A stretch of DNA of 64,000 nucleotides. Source: Mayamaea pseudoterrestris. Its lineage: Eukaryota > Bacillariophyta > Bacillariophyceae > Sellaphorales > Sellaphoraceae. The position numbers and the translations under genes were made by a program. Below the pieces are notes generated by a model, which was not told where the DNA came from, ran no database searches, and was given only the letters and a program-made list of their open reading frames with translations. The stretch is taken from contig BROI01000016.1 in the NCBI GenBank assembly GCA_027923505.1, positions 669,384 through 733,383 of the forward strand, in the 5' to 3' direction. Below, in pieces: positions 1-9,689 of the stretch (positions are counted from its first letter, which is position 1; each line of letters opens with the position of its first letter).

Positions 1-2
1 AA

Positions 3-902
3 GCAGTTTCACCAAGGGACAAGAAGAAAACTGCCTCTGAACTTGGTAGACTCCAAGACAATGAGTCTCTTGCAGATGATGAGTCCGAGTATGAAGAAGA
101 ATATGCAGATGATGACCTTCCACTGTTTCTAGCTGCTCCGGAAATTCGCTACGCTGTTCCCCTGCCGGAGCGGCTCAACGTGACGGTCCACTCACTCTTT
201 TCTTCTACTCCATCAACTGCATCCGGTGCCATTTACTTGGACAAAGCTGTCTTTGGCCGCGACCCCATTCGCATTGACTTGATGAAACGCGCTGTTGACT
301 ATTATAGAGCCAAGAAGCGCGGCATGCGCAAGGCTGTCACCAAGACCATATCCCAAGTGTCCGGCAGTGGCCGCAAGATGCGACAGCAAAAGGGGACTGG
401 CAAGGCGCGCATGGGACACTCGCGACCGGCCCATCATCGGGGAGGCGCCAAGGCGCATGGACCAAAGAACGTTACCGACTATGGAAACACCAAGTTGAAT
501 AAAAAGGTGCGAAAGCAAGCGTTGAGTCATGCGCTGTCGCAAAAGTTGCTGGAAGGCAACTTGGTGTTGATTAATTCATTGTTTGAACTGCCGACGCACA
601 AGACGAAAGATTTTGCGCGGTTGCTGCAGCCGTGGGGAATTGGAGGACGACATGGAACGACGGCGCTCATTTTGGACTGCTACCATGCCGATAAGCAAGT
701 TGATGCTGCAGTCACAGCCACTCCGCCACCGGTTTCATTCAAGGGTGTTCCGGCAAATGTGGTGGTTGCGTCATCAAATATGCACAATGTCACGGTTGGA
801 AATGATCACCAGGGCAGCGTTTATGATATTTTAAAGCACGAAAAATTGGTGCTGACATTGGCAGCGCTCGAAAAACTAGAAGCTAGGTTGAAAGATATTT
901 AA
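3..902 (+). CDS. Ribosomal protein uL4, mitochondrial/bacterial type (5' partial)
   Basis: Structural protein of the large ribosomal subunit; uL4 binds 23S-type rRNA and its loop lines the exit tunnel. The frame is open from base 3 to the stop at 900-902 (299 residues) with no in-frame ATG, so the start lies before the window. Seen: an acidic lead-in (about residues 24-41), then the uL4 signature with GSGRK, QKGTGKAR, a HHRGGAKAHGP block and KLNKKVRKQALSHALS, followed by the usual C-terminal half ending KLEARLKDI. The loop motif and overall length fit the bacterial-type L4 family used by mitochondria rather than the cytosolic eL4/L4e form. A presequence would be expected upstream but is not visible. 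It converges on the next gene, which is on the minus strand. Family assignment is firm; the organelle is inferred. Confidence 0.9.
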   Translation, partial: AVSPRDKKKTASELGRLQDNESLADDESEYEEEYADDDLPLFLAAPEIRYAVPLPERLNVTVHSLFSSTPSTASGAIYLDKAVFGRDPIRIDLMKRAVDYYRAKKRGMRKAVTKTISQVSGSGRKMRQQKGTGKARMGHSRPAHHRGGAKAHGPKNVTDYGNTKLNKKVRKQALSHALSQKLLEGNLVLINSLFELPTHKTKDFARLLQPWGIGGRHGTTALILDCYHADKQVDAAVTATPPPVSFKGVPANVVVASSNMHNVTVGNDHQGSVYDILKHEKLVLTLAALEKLEARLKDI

Positions 903-1260
903 TCAATTGATGCATTGCCTTGGTTATATGTTGAATGATTATGTTGCTTTAAACGAGACAAAAAATAGGGGTGAGAAAAAAGCATAGTCACTTGTAGGAT
1001 ATTGGCGTACTGCGATGGTCTGATGGAAGGGGAGAAAAGGAATCGAGTGAACTTTTGACCAGCCGCAGAATTGTCCATGTATCACAAATATTACAATAGC
1101 TGGACTCAATGATTGCGGCGCGCAAGGAAAGAGGAGTGAAAGAATGTGAGGCAAAGACGCGGAGCGAGAACCAAACTTTAAACAAATTGAACGGCACGAT
1201 CTCGAAAATGAACCCCGAATGACATGAGCGACCGAAATTACCTCGCCCTACCATCATTCA
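903..1260. other. Convergent intergenic spacer
   Basis: Space of 358 bp between the 3' ends of the uL4 gene and the minus-strand gene. It should contain both 3' untranslated regions. I see no conserved ORF and no clear polyadenylation motif I would defend. Confidence 0.5.
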
Positions 1261-3921
1261 TCAATGCGTTCCCTCTGCCATGAGCTCATGCTTGCGTCTC
1301 CGCAAGTCAACCAGTTGGCCAACAGATTCGGTCAACTTTTCGTGCACAACGTCGCGACGAGCGGCCAGCGAGACAACGTCTTGGTCAAGTGCACGCGAAA
1401 GGGCCATCTTTTCTGCCAGCTCGGGCTCCGCTTGCGCAAGCAACTGCTCCGTCTCGTCAAGCTCTTTCGTCTGGATCGCCAATTCGTCGCGTTGCTTTGC
1501 AACCAGGTTTTGAAAATGCAGAAGAGTGGACTTTCGTTCAAGTTCCTTGCGCCGTTGTAACAGCTCGTCGCGTGATGGGGCAGATGGTGGAGGAATTGCT
1601 GCTGCTGCTGCCGCCGCGACTGCTGATACAGCAAACGTTTCGTGACTGCTCGGTTCCTGCACATTACAGTTGTCGATGACATGCGCCGCTTCATTACCAG
1701 TCGATTTCTCCGTTACATCAGATGTATTACGCTCTGTGAGACGACGACGCTTCTCTTTGGCACGGGCGAGTGCATTCTCAAGTTCCAATTTGCGCTTGAG
1801 GAGCAGTTCGTGCGATGCGTCCTTAGCATTCGGTTTTGCGGCTGGAAGGAGTTTGGCGACTTCAAGAAAGCAAGTCTTTTCGTCCGTCGTGTCAATGTTC
1901 TTGATAAGCAGCGAGTCCGTCGATCCTCGCAACGATTTGTACTTGGAATGATCAGGCGTCGACAGGAGCTGTTTGCGATCCAGTGACATCTTCCGAGCTT
2001 GAAGAAATTGTTTCTTCTCCTGGAGCGCCTCTCGTAACTTGGCCTGTGCCTTGGCAAGCTCCGCCTTTGCCATTGAGCGGTTGGTAGTCGACATTATATT
2101 TGGCTTGGGAGGCTCATTGCCACTTCTTGAGGCAGCAGCAGCAGATGTGTCCGTCTCAGCAGCATCAAAAGTAGAATTCAATTGAACATTGCTGCCGAGA
2201 ATCCGCTTTTCACGAATAGACGCATTGTCCAAGGATACGTGCTTGACCGAATCACTACTTTTCAAAATATTGGATTTGCTTCGATGTTGCAGAGTAATGT
2301 CGTCAATGGCAGGGCAGCTACTTGCTGTTGCCACTGGCGCATTCAATGACGTACAAGCCCGCTTGGCGTCCAAATACCAGCGTTTCTTCTTGAACTGCAG
2401 CTTGTGTGGCGCGTTGCGGATAACGGCAGCCGCTAGATCCGCCAAGATTTCAACATCCTTTGGCACTGGATGATTCAACGTATTGACATTGGAAAGCCGA
2501 AACGTGTCCAAAGCGTGCTGGACCTGGCTTTTGTAATCGTCCTTTCGATGCTCGATGCACTCAAACACAATATCCTCCAATTGCTGCAAGTGCACTTGAT
2601 CCACCGAGCATGAATCGTTCCGCTCATGCGCCGTCGACGCGGGCAAATTGCTCGTCGCGACCGATGCTTGCTCCATTGTGACTGCAGCGGTCTGCTTTGA
2701 ATCGTCAAGTAGAGGTTCATCAGCGTCAAGAAATTGCAGTGGATCATTCGTAACGGCAATGTCGTCACGTTTGCTCAATTCGGCGGCATGCTGAACATGT
2801 AGCTGTTGCTTCTGCGGCGGTACAATAACACTCGCGTCGTTCACCGTTTCGCTCCCTCGAGTTGCCGCATTGCCCAGCGGGCTTTTCAATGGGCCTTGAT
2901 TCGTCAATGGTGTTGACGCTGCTCGCTCTCGCCGTTTCTTCCCCGAGCGACGCGTCTTTTTCTTCTTGCCAATGCTTGTCGTTTTCGACGCATAACTTGG
3001 TACTGGCGGTGGCGACAAAGTGGAGCTGGCTGAGAGTGATTGCTGCTGCTTCGGCAAGGGCGGTTGCTTTGGTAGTACTTCTTCCTTGTTTACAATGGAG
3101 TGACCAATGGCTTCAACGCTAGAACAAGGGCCAATGATAGGTTTTGGAGGAGTCGGCAGTGAAAGTGGTAGGGGAAAGCCTAGATAATAACTATTAGTGG
3201 CAGAAGAATGGGGCTGCCATCTTGATTCGTTTGGTGGCGGCGGCGGCAAGAGCTGCTGCATCGTTGCAGCAGTCGAAGGAAGAGCTTGATGTAACGGAGC
3301 AGGCACTGTAGAAGAATTTGGAGGTAGTTGCATGGAATGATTCAATTTATGTTCGTCCGGATGGTTCGCTTGATGAAAGGCCGCGTTGTGGCTCGTTGCT
3401 GCTGCAGCAGCAGGAGGCGGAGGCGGCAACCAGCTACTTGCAGATGGATGCGGCGGCGGAGGAGGCGTGTAGCGAGAAGGAGGAGGATGCTGAGCATTGA
3501 TTTGAACTGATGATGCATGAGACGTTCCTGCATGGCTGTTCCAAGGCACAGTGCTTGTTGGTAGTGCTGGAGGTATATTAGTTCGTGCCGTTGCCTGATG
3601 CTGCGCGTGATGCGGCTGCACTGGATGCTGGATCGCTTGGTATGCAGCATTATGGTAAGAATGGTGAAGATTCTGCTGCTGCTGCGGATGATGATACTGT
3701 AAAGGCTGCTGTTGTCGCTGCAATGCATTGTAATTGCCATGCTGAAATGACTGCTGCTGCTGAAATGGCTGCTGTGACGACCCGTAAAAACCATTTGAAG
3801 ACGCTCCTTCAACCGCGCTTGCTCCTTGAGAATAATTAAAGGTTCCATTCCAAGCTTGCGGAGGCGGCGGCGGAGGTGGAGCTTGCTGCTCTTGCCATTC
3901 TCGGCCGTTCCAAATCATCAT
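1261..3921 (-). CDS. Pro/Gln-rich coiled-coil protein, function unknown
   Basis: I do not recognise the family. The open frame runs on to 3999, but its only upstream start is TTG, so I place the start at the tandem ATGs at 3921/3918 (886 residues, beginning MMIWNGREWQ). A pyrimidine-rich stretch ending in CAG four bases before the ATG could be a 3' splice site of a leader intron. Visible: a poly-Pro run (about residues 14-21), a Gln/His/Pro-rich low-complexity region (about 40-290), a basic nuclear-localisation-like stretch KKKKTRRSGKKRRER (about 319-333), a non-repetitive block (about 440-521) containing KLQFKKKRWYLDAKR, then three coiled-coil stretches (about 617-645, 706-731, 784-879), the last preceded by a poly-Ala run. 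The composition suggests a nuclear scaffold, RNA-processing or transcription factor, but this is inference. The long intact frame with a structured central block argues that it is real. Confidence 0.7.
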   Translation of the reverse strand: MMIWNGREWQEQQAPPPPPPPQAWNGTFNYSQGASAVEGASSNGFYGSSQQPFQQQQSFQHGNYNALQRQQQPLQYHHPQQQQNLHHSYHNAAYQAIQHPVQPHHAQHQATARTNIPPALPTSTVPWNSHAGTSHASSVQINAQHPPPSRYTPPPPPHPSASSWLPPPPPAAAAATSHNAAFHQANHPDEHKLNHSMQLPPNSSTVPAPLHQALPSTAATMQQLLPPPPPNESRWQPHSSATNSYYLGFPLPLSLPTPPKPIIGPCSSVEAIGHSIVNKEEVLPKQPPLPKQQQSLSASSTLSPPPVPSYASKTTSIGKKKKTRRSGKKRRERAASTPLTNQGPLKSPLGNAATRGSETVNDASVIVPPQKQQLHVQHAAELSKRDDIAVTNDPLQFLDADEPLLDDSKQTAAVTMEQASVATSNLPASTAHERNDSCSVDQVHLQQLEDIVFECIEHRKDDYKSQVQHALDTFRLSNVNTLNHPVPKDVEILADLAAAVIRNAPHKLQFKKKRWYLDAKRACTSLNAPVATASSCPAIDDITLQHRSKSNILKSSDSVKHVSLDNASIREKRILGSNVQLNSTFDAAETDTSAAAASRSGNEPPKPNIMSTTNRSMAKAELAKAQAKLREALQEKKQFLQARKMSLDRKQLLSTPDHSKYKSLRGSTDSLLIKNIDTTDEKTCFLEVAKLLPAAKPNAKDASHELLLKRKLELENALARAKEKRRRLTERNTSDVTEKSTGNEAAHVIDNCNVQEPSSHETFAVSAVAAAAAAAIPPPSAPSRDELLQRRKELERKSTLLHFQNLVAKQRDELAIQTKELDETEQLLAQAEPELAEKMALSRALDQDVVSLAARRDVVHEKLTESVGQLVDLRRRKHELMAEGTH

Positions 3922-4240
3922 TTTGCTGAAGGAGCCAGTGATTGTCAAGGATAAAAACAGACGGAACGCAGCAGCAGTTCTCAGTGCTAGCAAGTTCAAG
4001 GTAAAGCAGCTTATCGTCTCTCGGTATCAGTATTATTTGAGCATTATCAAGCAAGTCAATCTGCGTCATGAAGCGAACGCGCGCGCATTTTTTTCGCCAT
4101 GGTCGACCGATGCGTCGTCACGAAAGCTGGGAAGCGAAGAACGGACGGACGAGTACCGGTACGTCAGCTAGCGTTCATGTCGCAGTGGTCGTGCGACGTT
4201 TGGCGGCGCGGCACGATGCACAATTCCTACGACGTAGACT
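3922..4240. other. Upstream region of the minus-strand gene
   Basis: Probably holds the promoter and 5' leader of the minus-strand gene, including the putative leader-intron acceptor just upstream of 3921. A 134-codon plus-strand frame starting at 4099 has no recognisable features and runs into repeats; I do not call it a gene. Confidence 0.4.
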
Positions 4241-4860
4241 GTCTTTCTAGGCATTGCCACCTTAAGACTACGGTAGGTATAAGTGAGGTATATAAGACAT
4301 TCAATTTTCTTAAACTTATGTTCTCCCAACAAAACAGGAGTAGGTATGCTGTATGCCATGCAACTGTATGTCATGCAGCAGCAGCAGCGGTACCACACAA
4401 AGAACTCTGGACATCCCCATCAGCATTGCCACGTTCAACCAAGGTATTGGTTAGGTCCATCAATCTCTACACCTGGCAGTTGTGCGTACATCTCAAGTTT
4501 TGAGGATAGAACTGATAGCTTCCACATAGCCAAGTATCATGCCGCCACACCGCGCCACATCACACCAATAGTTACTCTGGACATCCCCATCAATTGCAAA
4601 AAATTGCCACCATGGGCCAAGATATAATGAGGCCAACTAGCCAAAACTTACCTGGCAAAGCTCAAGTATTTGCAAAGTTGTGGGAGTAGATGTGCCAAAT
4701 AGAAAAGAAGCTCTGTTTACAATCCACACCAATCAAACTATGGCCCTGATGGTCGTTTTAGCCATTGCCACCTTTAGACTAGTTATAAATGAAATACTAT
4801 GAGACATACAATTTAGATCAACTCATGTTTTCCCAATGAAACAGGAGTAGATATATATTC
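4241..4860. repeat. Decayed ~170-bp tandem repeat, third family (about 4 copies)
   Basis: The word attgcc(ac) recurs at 4253, 4425, 4603 and 4764 (spacings about 172, 178, 161). ACTCTGGACATCCCCATCA recurs at 4404 and 4574, with a decayed form near 4738. The segments at 4252-4345 and 4763-4855 align over most of their length (both end in a version of aacaggagtag). The monomer is unlike the two larger families to the right, but the period is the same. It abuts the 169-bp array directly at about 4861. Confidence 0.6.
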
Positions 4861-6244
4861 TCACCAGTCTCAGCCCGCATATGCCTTGACATTCTAGTGC
4901 CCATACACCAAGCCATGTATACACCCAAATTACACCAGAATGGTGCCAACATCATTATTCAGGCTGCGCTACAAGATGGTAGGCTTGGCTGGTGTCTCAG
5001 GGGATGGCAATGTATTTGGTGACAACTTGTCACCAGTCTCAGCCCGCAGATGCCGTGACATTCAAACGCCCCTACAGCAAGTCCTGTAGGTGCCCAAATT
5101 ACACCAGAATGGTGCCAACATCATTTTTTAGGCTGCGCTACAAGATGGTAGGATTGGCTGGTGTCTCAGGGGATGGCAATGTATTTGGTGACAACTTGTC
5201 ACCAGTCTCAGCCCGCTGATGCCGTGACATTCAAACGCCCCTACAGCAAGCCCTGTTGTTGCCAAAAGTACATCAGAATGGTGCCAACATCATTATTCAG
5301 GTGGCGCTACAAGATGGTAGGCTTGGCTGGTGTCTCAGGGGATGGCAATGTATTTGGTGACAACTTGCCACCAGTCTCAGCTGCCCGCAGATGCCGTGTC
5401 ATTTAAATGCCCCTACAGCAAGCCCTGTAGGTGCCCAAAATACACCAGAATGGTGCCAACATCATTATTCAGGCTGCGCTAAAAGATGGTAGGCTTGGCT
5501 GGTGTCTCAGGGGATGGAAATGTATTTGGTGACAACTTGTCACCAGTCTCAGCCCGCAGATGCCTTAACATTCTTGTGCCCATACAGCAAGCCCTGTAGG
5601 TGCCCAAAATACACCAGAATGGTGCCAACATCATCATTCAGGTTGCGCGACAAGATGATTTGCTTGGCTGGTGTCTCAGGGGATGGCAATGTATTTGGTG
5701 ACAACTTGCCACCAGTCTCAGCTGCCCGCAGATGCCTTGACATTCAAACGCCTTTTCATCAGGCCCTGTAGGTGCCCAACTAACACCAGAATAGTGCCAA
5801 CATCATTGTTTAGGCTGCGCTACAGGATGGTATGCTTGGCTGGTGTCTCCGGGGATGGCAATGTATTTGGTGACAACTTGTCACCAGTCTCAGCTGCCCG
5901 CAGATGCCGTGTCATTTAAATGCCCCTACAGCAAGCCCTGTAGGTGCCCAAAATACACCAGAATGGTGCCAACATCAATTTTCAGGCTGAGCTACAAGAT
6001 GATTTGCTTGGCTGGTGTCTCAGGGGATGGCAATGTATTTGGTGACAACTTGTCACCAGTCTCAGCCCGCAAATACCGTGACATTTACACGCCCCTACAG
6101 CGAGCCCTATAGGTGTTCAAATTACATCAGAAGGGTGCCAACATCATTATTCGGGTGGCGATACAAGATGATATGCCTGGTTGGAGTCTCAGGGGTTGGC
6201 AATGTATTTGGTGACAATTTGTCACCAGTCAGCCCGCATATGCA

Positions 6245-7486
6245 TGACATTCAAACACACCTACAGCAAGCCCTGTAGGTGCCCAAAATACACCAGAATG
6301 GTGCCAACATCATTATTCAGGATGCGCTACAAGATGGTAGGCTTGGCTGGTGTCTCAGGGGATGGCAATGTATTTGGTGACAACTTGTCACCAGTCTCAG
6401 CCCGCTGATGCCGTGACATTCAAACGCCCCTACAGCAGGCCCCGTAGGTGCCCAAATTACACCAGAATGGTGCCAACATCATTGTTTAGGATGCCCTACA
6501 AGATGGTAGGCTTGGCTGGTGTTTCCGGGGATGGCAATGTATTTGGCGACAACTTGTCACCAGTCTCAGCCCGCTGATGCCGTGACATTCAAACGCCCCT
6601 ACACCAGGCCCTGTAGGTGCCCAAATTACACCAGAATGGTGACAACATCATTATTTAGGCTGCGCTACAAGATGGTAGGCTTGGCTGGTGTCTCCGGGGA
6701 TGGCAATGTATTTGGTGACAACTTGTCACCAGTCTGAGCCCGCTGATGCCGTGACATTCAAACGCCCCTACACCAGGCCCTGTAGGTGCCCAAATTACAC
6801 CAGAATGGCGCCAGCATCATCATACAGGCTGCGCTACAAGATGGTAGGCTTGGCTGGTGTCTCAGTGACATTCAAACACACCTACAGCAAGCCCTGTAGG
6901 TGCCCAAAATACACCAGAATGGTGCCAACATCATTATTCAGGATGCGCTACAAGATGGTAGGCTTGGCTGGTGTCTCAGGGGATGGCAATGTATTTGGTG
7001 ACAACTTGTCACCAGTCTCAGCCCGCTGATGCCGTGACATTCAAACGCCCCTACAGCAGGCCCCGTAGGTGCCCAAATTACACCAGAATGGTGCCAACAT
7101 CATTGTTTAGGATGCCCTACAAGATGGTAGGCTTGGCTGGTGTTTCCGGGGATGGCAATGTATTTGGCGACAACTTGTCACCAGTCTCAGCCCGCTGATG
7201 CCGTGACATTCAAACGCCCCTACACCAGGCCCTGTAGGTGCCCAAATTACACCAGAATGGTGACAACATCATTATTTAGGCTGCGCTACAAGATGGTAGG
7301 CTTGGCTGGTGTCTCCGGGGATGGCAATGTATTTGGTGACAACTTGTCACCAGTCTGAGCCCGCTGATGCCGTGACATTCAAACGCCCCTACACCAGGCC
7401 CTGTAGGTGCCCAAATTACACCAGAATGGCGCCAGCATCATCATACAGGCTGCGCTACAAGATGGTAGGCTTGGCTGGTGTCTCAG
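6245..7486. repeat. Tandem 621-bp higher-order duplication within satellite 1
   Basis: 6245-6865 is repeated essentially base for base as 6866-7486. The junction at 6865/6866 joins ctcag to tgacattc and skips part of a monomer, so 621 = 3 x 169 + 114 and the register of the array shifts there. This is the trace of one recent out-of-register duplication. Confidence 0.85.
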
Positions 7487-7563
7487 GGGATGGCAATGTA
7501 TTTGGTGACAACTTGTCACCAGTCGCAGCCCGCTCATGCCGTGACATTCAAACGCCCCTACAG

Positions 7564-9088
7564 CAGGCCCTGTAGGTGCCCAAATTACACCAGAATGGTG
7601 CCAACATCATTATTCAGGATGCGCTACAAGATGATAGGCTTGGCTGGTGTCTCAGGGAATGGCAATGTATTTGGTGACAACTTGTCACCAGTCTCAGCCC
7701 GCTGATGCCGTGACATTCAAACGTCCCTACACCAGGCCCTGTAGGTGCCCAAAATACACCAGAATGGTGCCAACATCATTATGCAGAATGCGCTACAAGA
7801 TGGTAGGTTTGGCCGGTGTCTCTGGGGATGGCAATGTATTTGGTGACAACTTGTCACCAGTCTCAGCCCGCTGATGCCGTGACATTCAAACGCCCCTACA
7901 TCAGGCCCTGTAGGTGCCCAAATAACACCAGAATGGTGCCAACATCATTTTTAAGGCTGCGCTACAAGATGGTAGGCTTGGCTGGTGTCTCAGGGGATGG
8001 CAATGTATTTGGTGACAACTTGTCACCAGTCTCAGCCCACTGATGCCGTGACATTCAAACGTCCCTACATCAGGCCCTGTAGGTGCCCAAATTACACCAG
8101 AATGGTGCCAACATCATCATATAGGCTGCGCTACAAGATGGTTGGCTTTTGGCTGGTGTCTCAGGGGATGGCAATGTATTTGGTGACAACTTGTCACCAG
8201 TCTCATCCCACAGATTCCCTGACATTCAAACGCCCCTACAGCAGGCCCTGTAGGGTGCCCAAATTACACCAGAATGGTGCCAACATCATTGTTTAGGATG
8301 CGCTACATTAGTTGTGTCTCAGGAATGGGCAACTTGTAGCCCCTCAGGCCCTGTAGGTGCCCAAATTACACCAGAATGGTGCCAACATCATTATTCAGGA
8401 TGCGCTACAAGATGATAGGCTTGGCTGGTGTCTCAGGGAATGGCAATGTATTTGGTGACAACTTGTCACCAGTCTCAGCCCGCTGATGCCGTGACATTCA
8501 AACGTCCCTACACCAGGCCCTGTAGGTGCCCAAAATACACCAGAATGGTGCCAACATCATTATGCAGAATGCGCTACAAGATGGTAGGTTTGGCCGGTGT
8601 CTCTGGGGATGGCAATGTATTTGGTGACAACTTGTCACCAGTCTCAGCCCGCTGATGCCGTGACATTCAAACGCCCCTACATCAGGCCCTGTAGGTGCCC
8701 AAATAACACCAGAATGGTGCCAACATCATTTTTAAGGCTGCGCTACAAGATGGTAGGCTTGGCTGGTGTCTCAGGGGATGGCAATGTATTTGGTGACAAC
8801 TTGTCACCAGTCTCAGCCCACTGATGCCGTGACATTCAAACGTCCCTACATCAGGCCCTGTAGGTGCCCAAATTACACCAGAATGGTGCCAACATCATCA
8901 TATAGGCTGCGCTACAAGATGGTTGGCTTTTGGCTGGTGTCTCAGGGGATGGCAATGTATTTGGTGACAACTTGTCACCAGTCTCATCCCACAGATTCCC
9001 TGACATTCAAACGCCCCTACAGCAGGCCCTGTAGGGTGCCCAAATTACACCAGAATGGTGCCAACATCATTGTTTAGGATGCGCTACA
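7564..9088. repeat. 744-bp duplicated block (offset 781 bp) within satellite 1
   Basis: 7564-8307 matches 8345-9088 at a constant offset of 781 bp, with a 37-bp odd segment (8308-8344) between the copies where the monomer is broken. 781 is 4 x 169 + 105, again out of register with the monomer. Confidence 0.85.
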
Positions 9089-9689
9089 AGATGATAGGCT
9101 TGGCTGGTGTCTCAGGGAATGGCAATGTATTTGGTGACAACTTGTCACCAGTCTCAGCCCGCTGATGCCGTGACATTCAAACGCCCCTACAGCAGGCCCT
9201 GTAGGTGCCCAAATTACACCAGAATGGTGCCAACATCATTATTCAGGATGCGCTACAAGATGATAGGCTTGGCTGGTGTCTCAGGGAATGGCAATGTATT
9301 TGGTGACAACTTGTCACCAGTCTCAGCCCGCTGATGCCGTGACATTCAAACGCCCCTACATCAGGCCCTGTAGGTGCCCAAATTACACCAGAATGGTGCC
9401 AACATCATTATTCAGGCTGCGCTACAAGATGGTAGGCTTGGCTGGTGTCTCAGGGGATGGCAATGTATTTGGTGACAACTTGTCACCAGTGACTTCCATG
9501 CCGTGACATTCAAACGCCCCTACAGCAGGCCCTGTAGGTGCCCAAATTACACCAGAATGGTGCCAACATCATCATATAGGCTGCGCTACAAGATGATTGG
9601 CTTTTGGCTGGTGTCTCATGATGGCAATGTTTTGGTGAATTGATCTGCTGACATTCAAACCTCCCTACCCAGCAGGCCCTGAGGGCCAT

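Larger units (their letters stand above)
4861..9689. repeat. 169-bp satellite array (family 1, about 28 copies)
   Basis: Head-to-tail monomers with a dominant period of exactly 169 bp (matching points at 4992, 5161, 6350, 6519, 6688, 7140, 7309, 7478, 7647, 7816 and so on). Each monomer contains the dyad TGGTGACAACTTGTCACCA and a second inverted repeat CCTACAG-(6)-CTGTAGG. Left-hand copies are more diverged and carry small indels (for example 341 bp instead of 338 between 5161 and 5502). Because 169 is not a multiple of 3, the many 75-codon frames in it are artefacts of the period. It ends by running into the 172-bp family near 9690. Confidence 0.95.

Noticed and set aside
3922-3999. Longer N-terminus (26 residues) for the minus-strand Pro/Gln-rich protein
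   Set aside because: It needs a TTG start. Tandem ATGs at 3921/3918 follow a good splice-acceptor-like sequence.
4099-4503. 134-codon plus-strand frame upstream of the satellites
   Set aside because: Runs from spacer into the decayed tandem repeat, has no recognisable motif and no support from a second frame.
4992-9506. Many 72-113-codon plus-strand frames starting MSQGMAMYLVTTCHQS
   Set aside because: They repeat with the 169-bp monomer. Because 169 = 3 x 56 + 1, each monomer moves the frame and the reading stops within about one and a half units. They are translations of a satellite, not genes.
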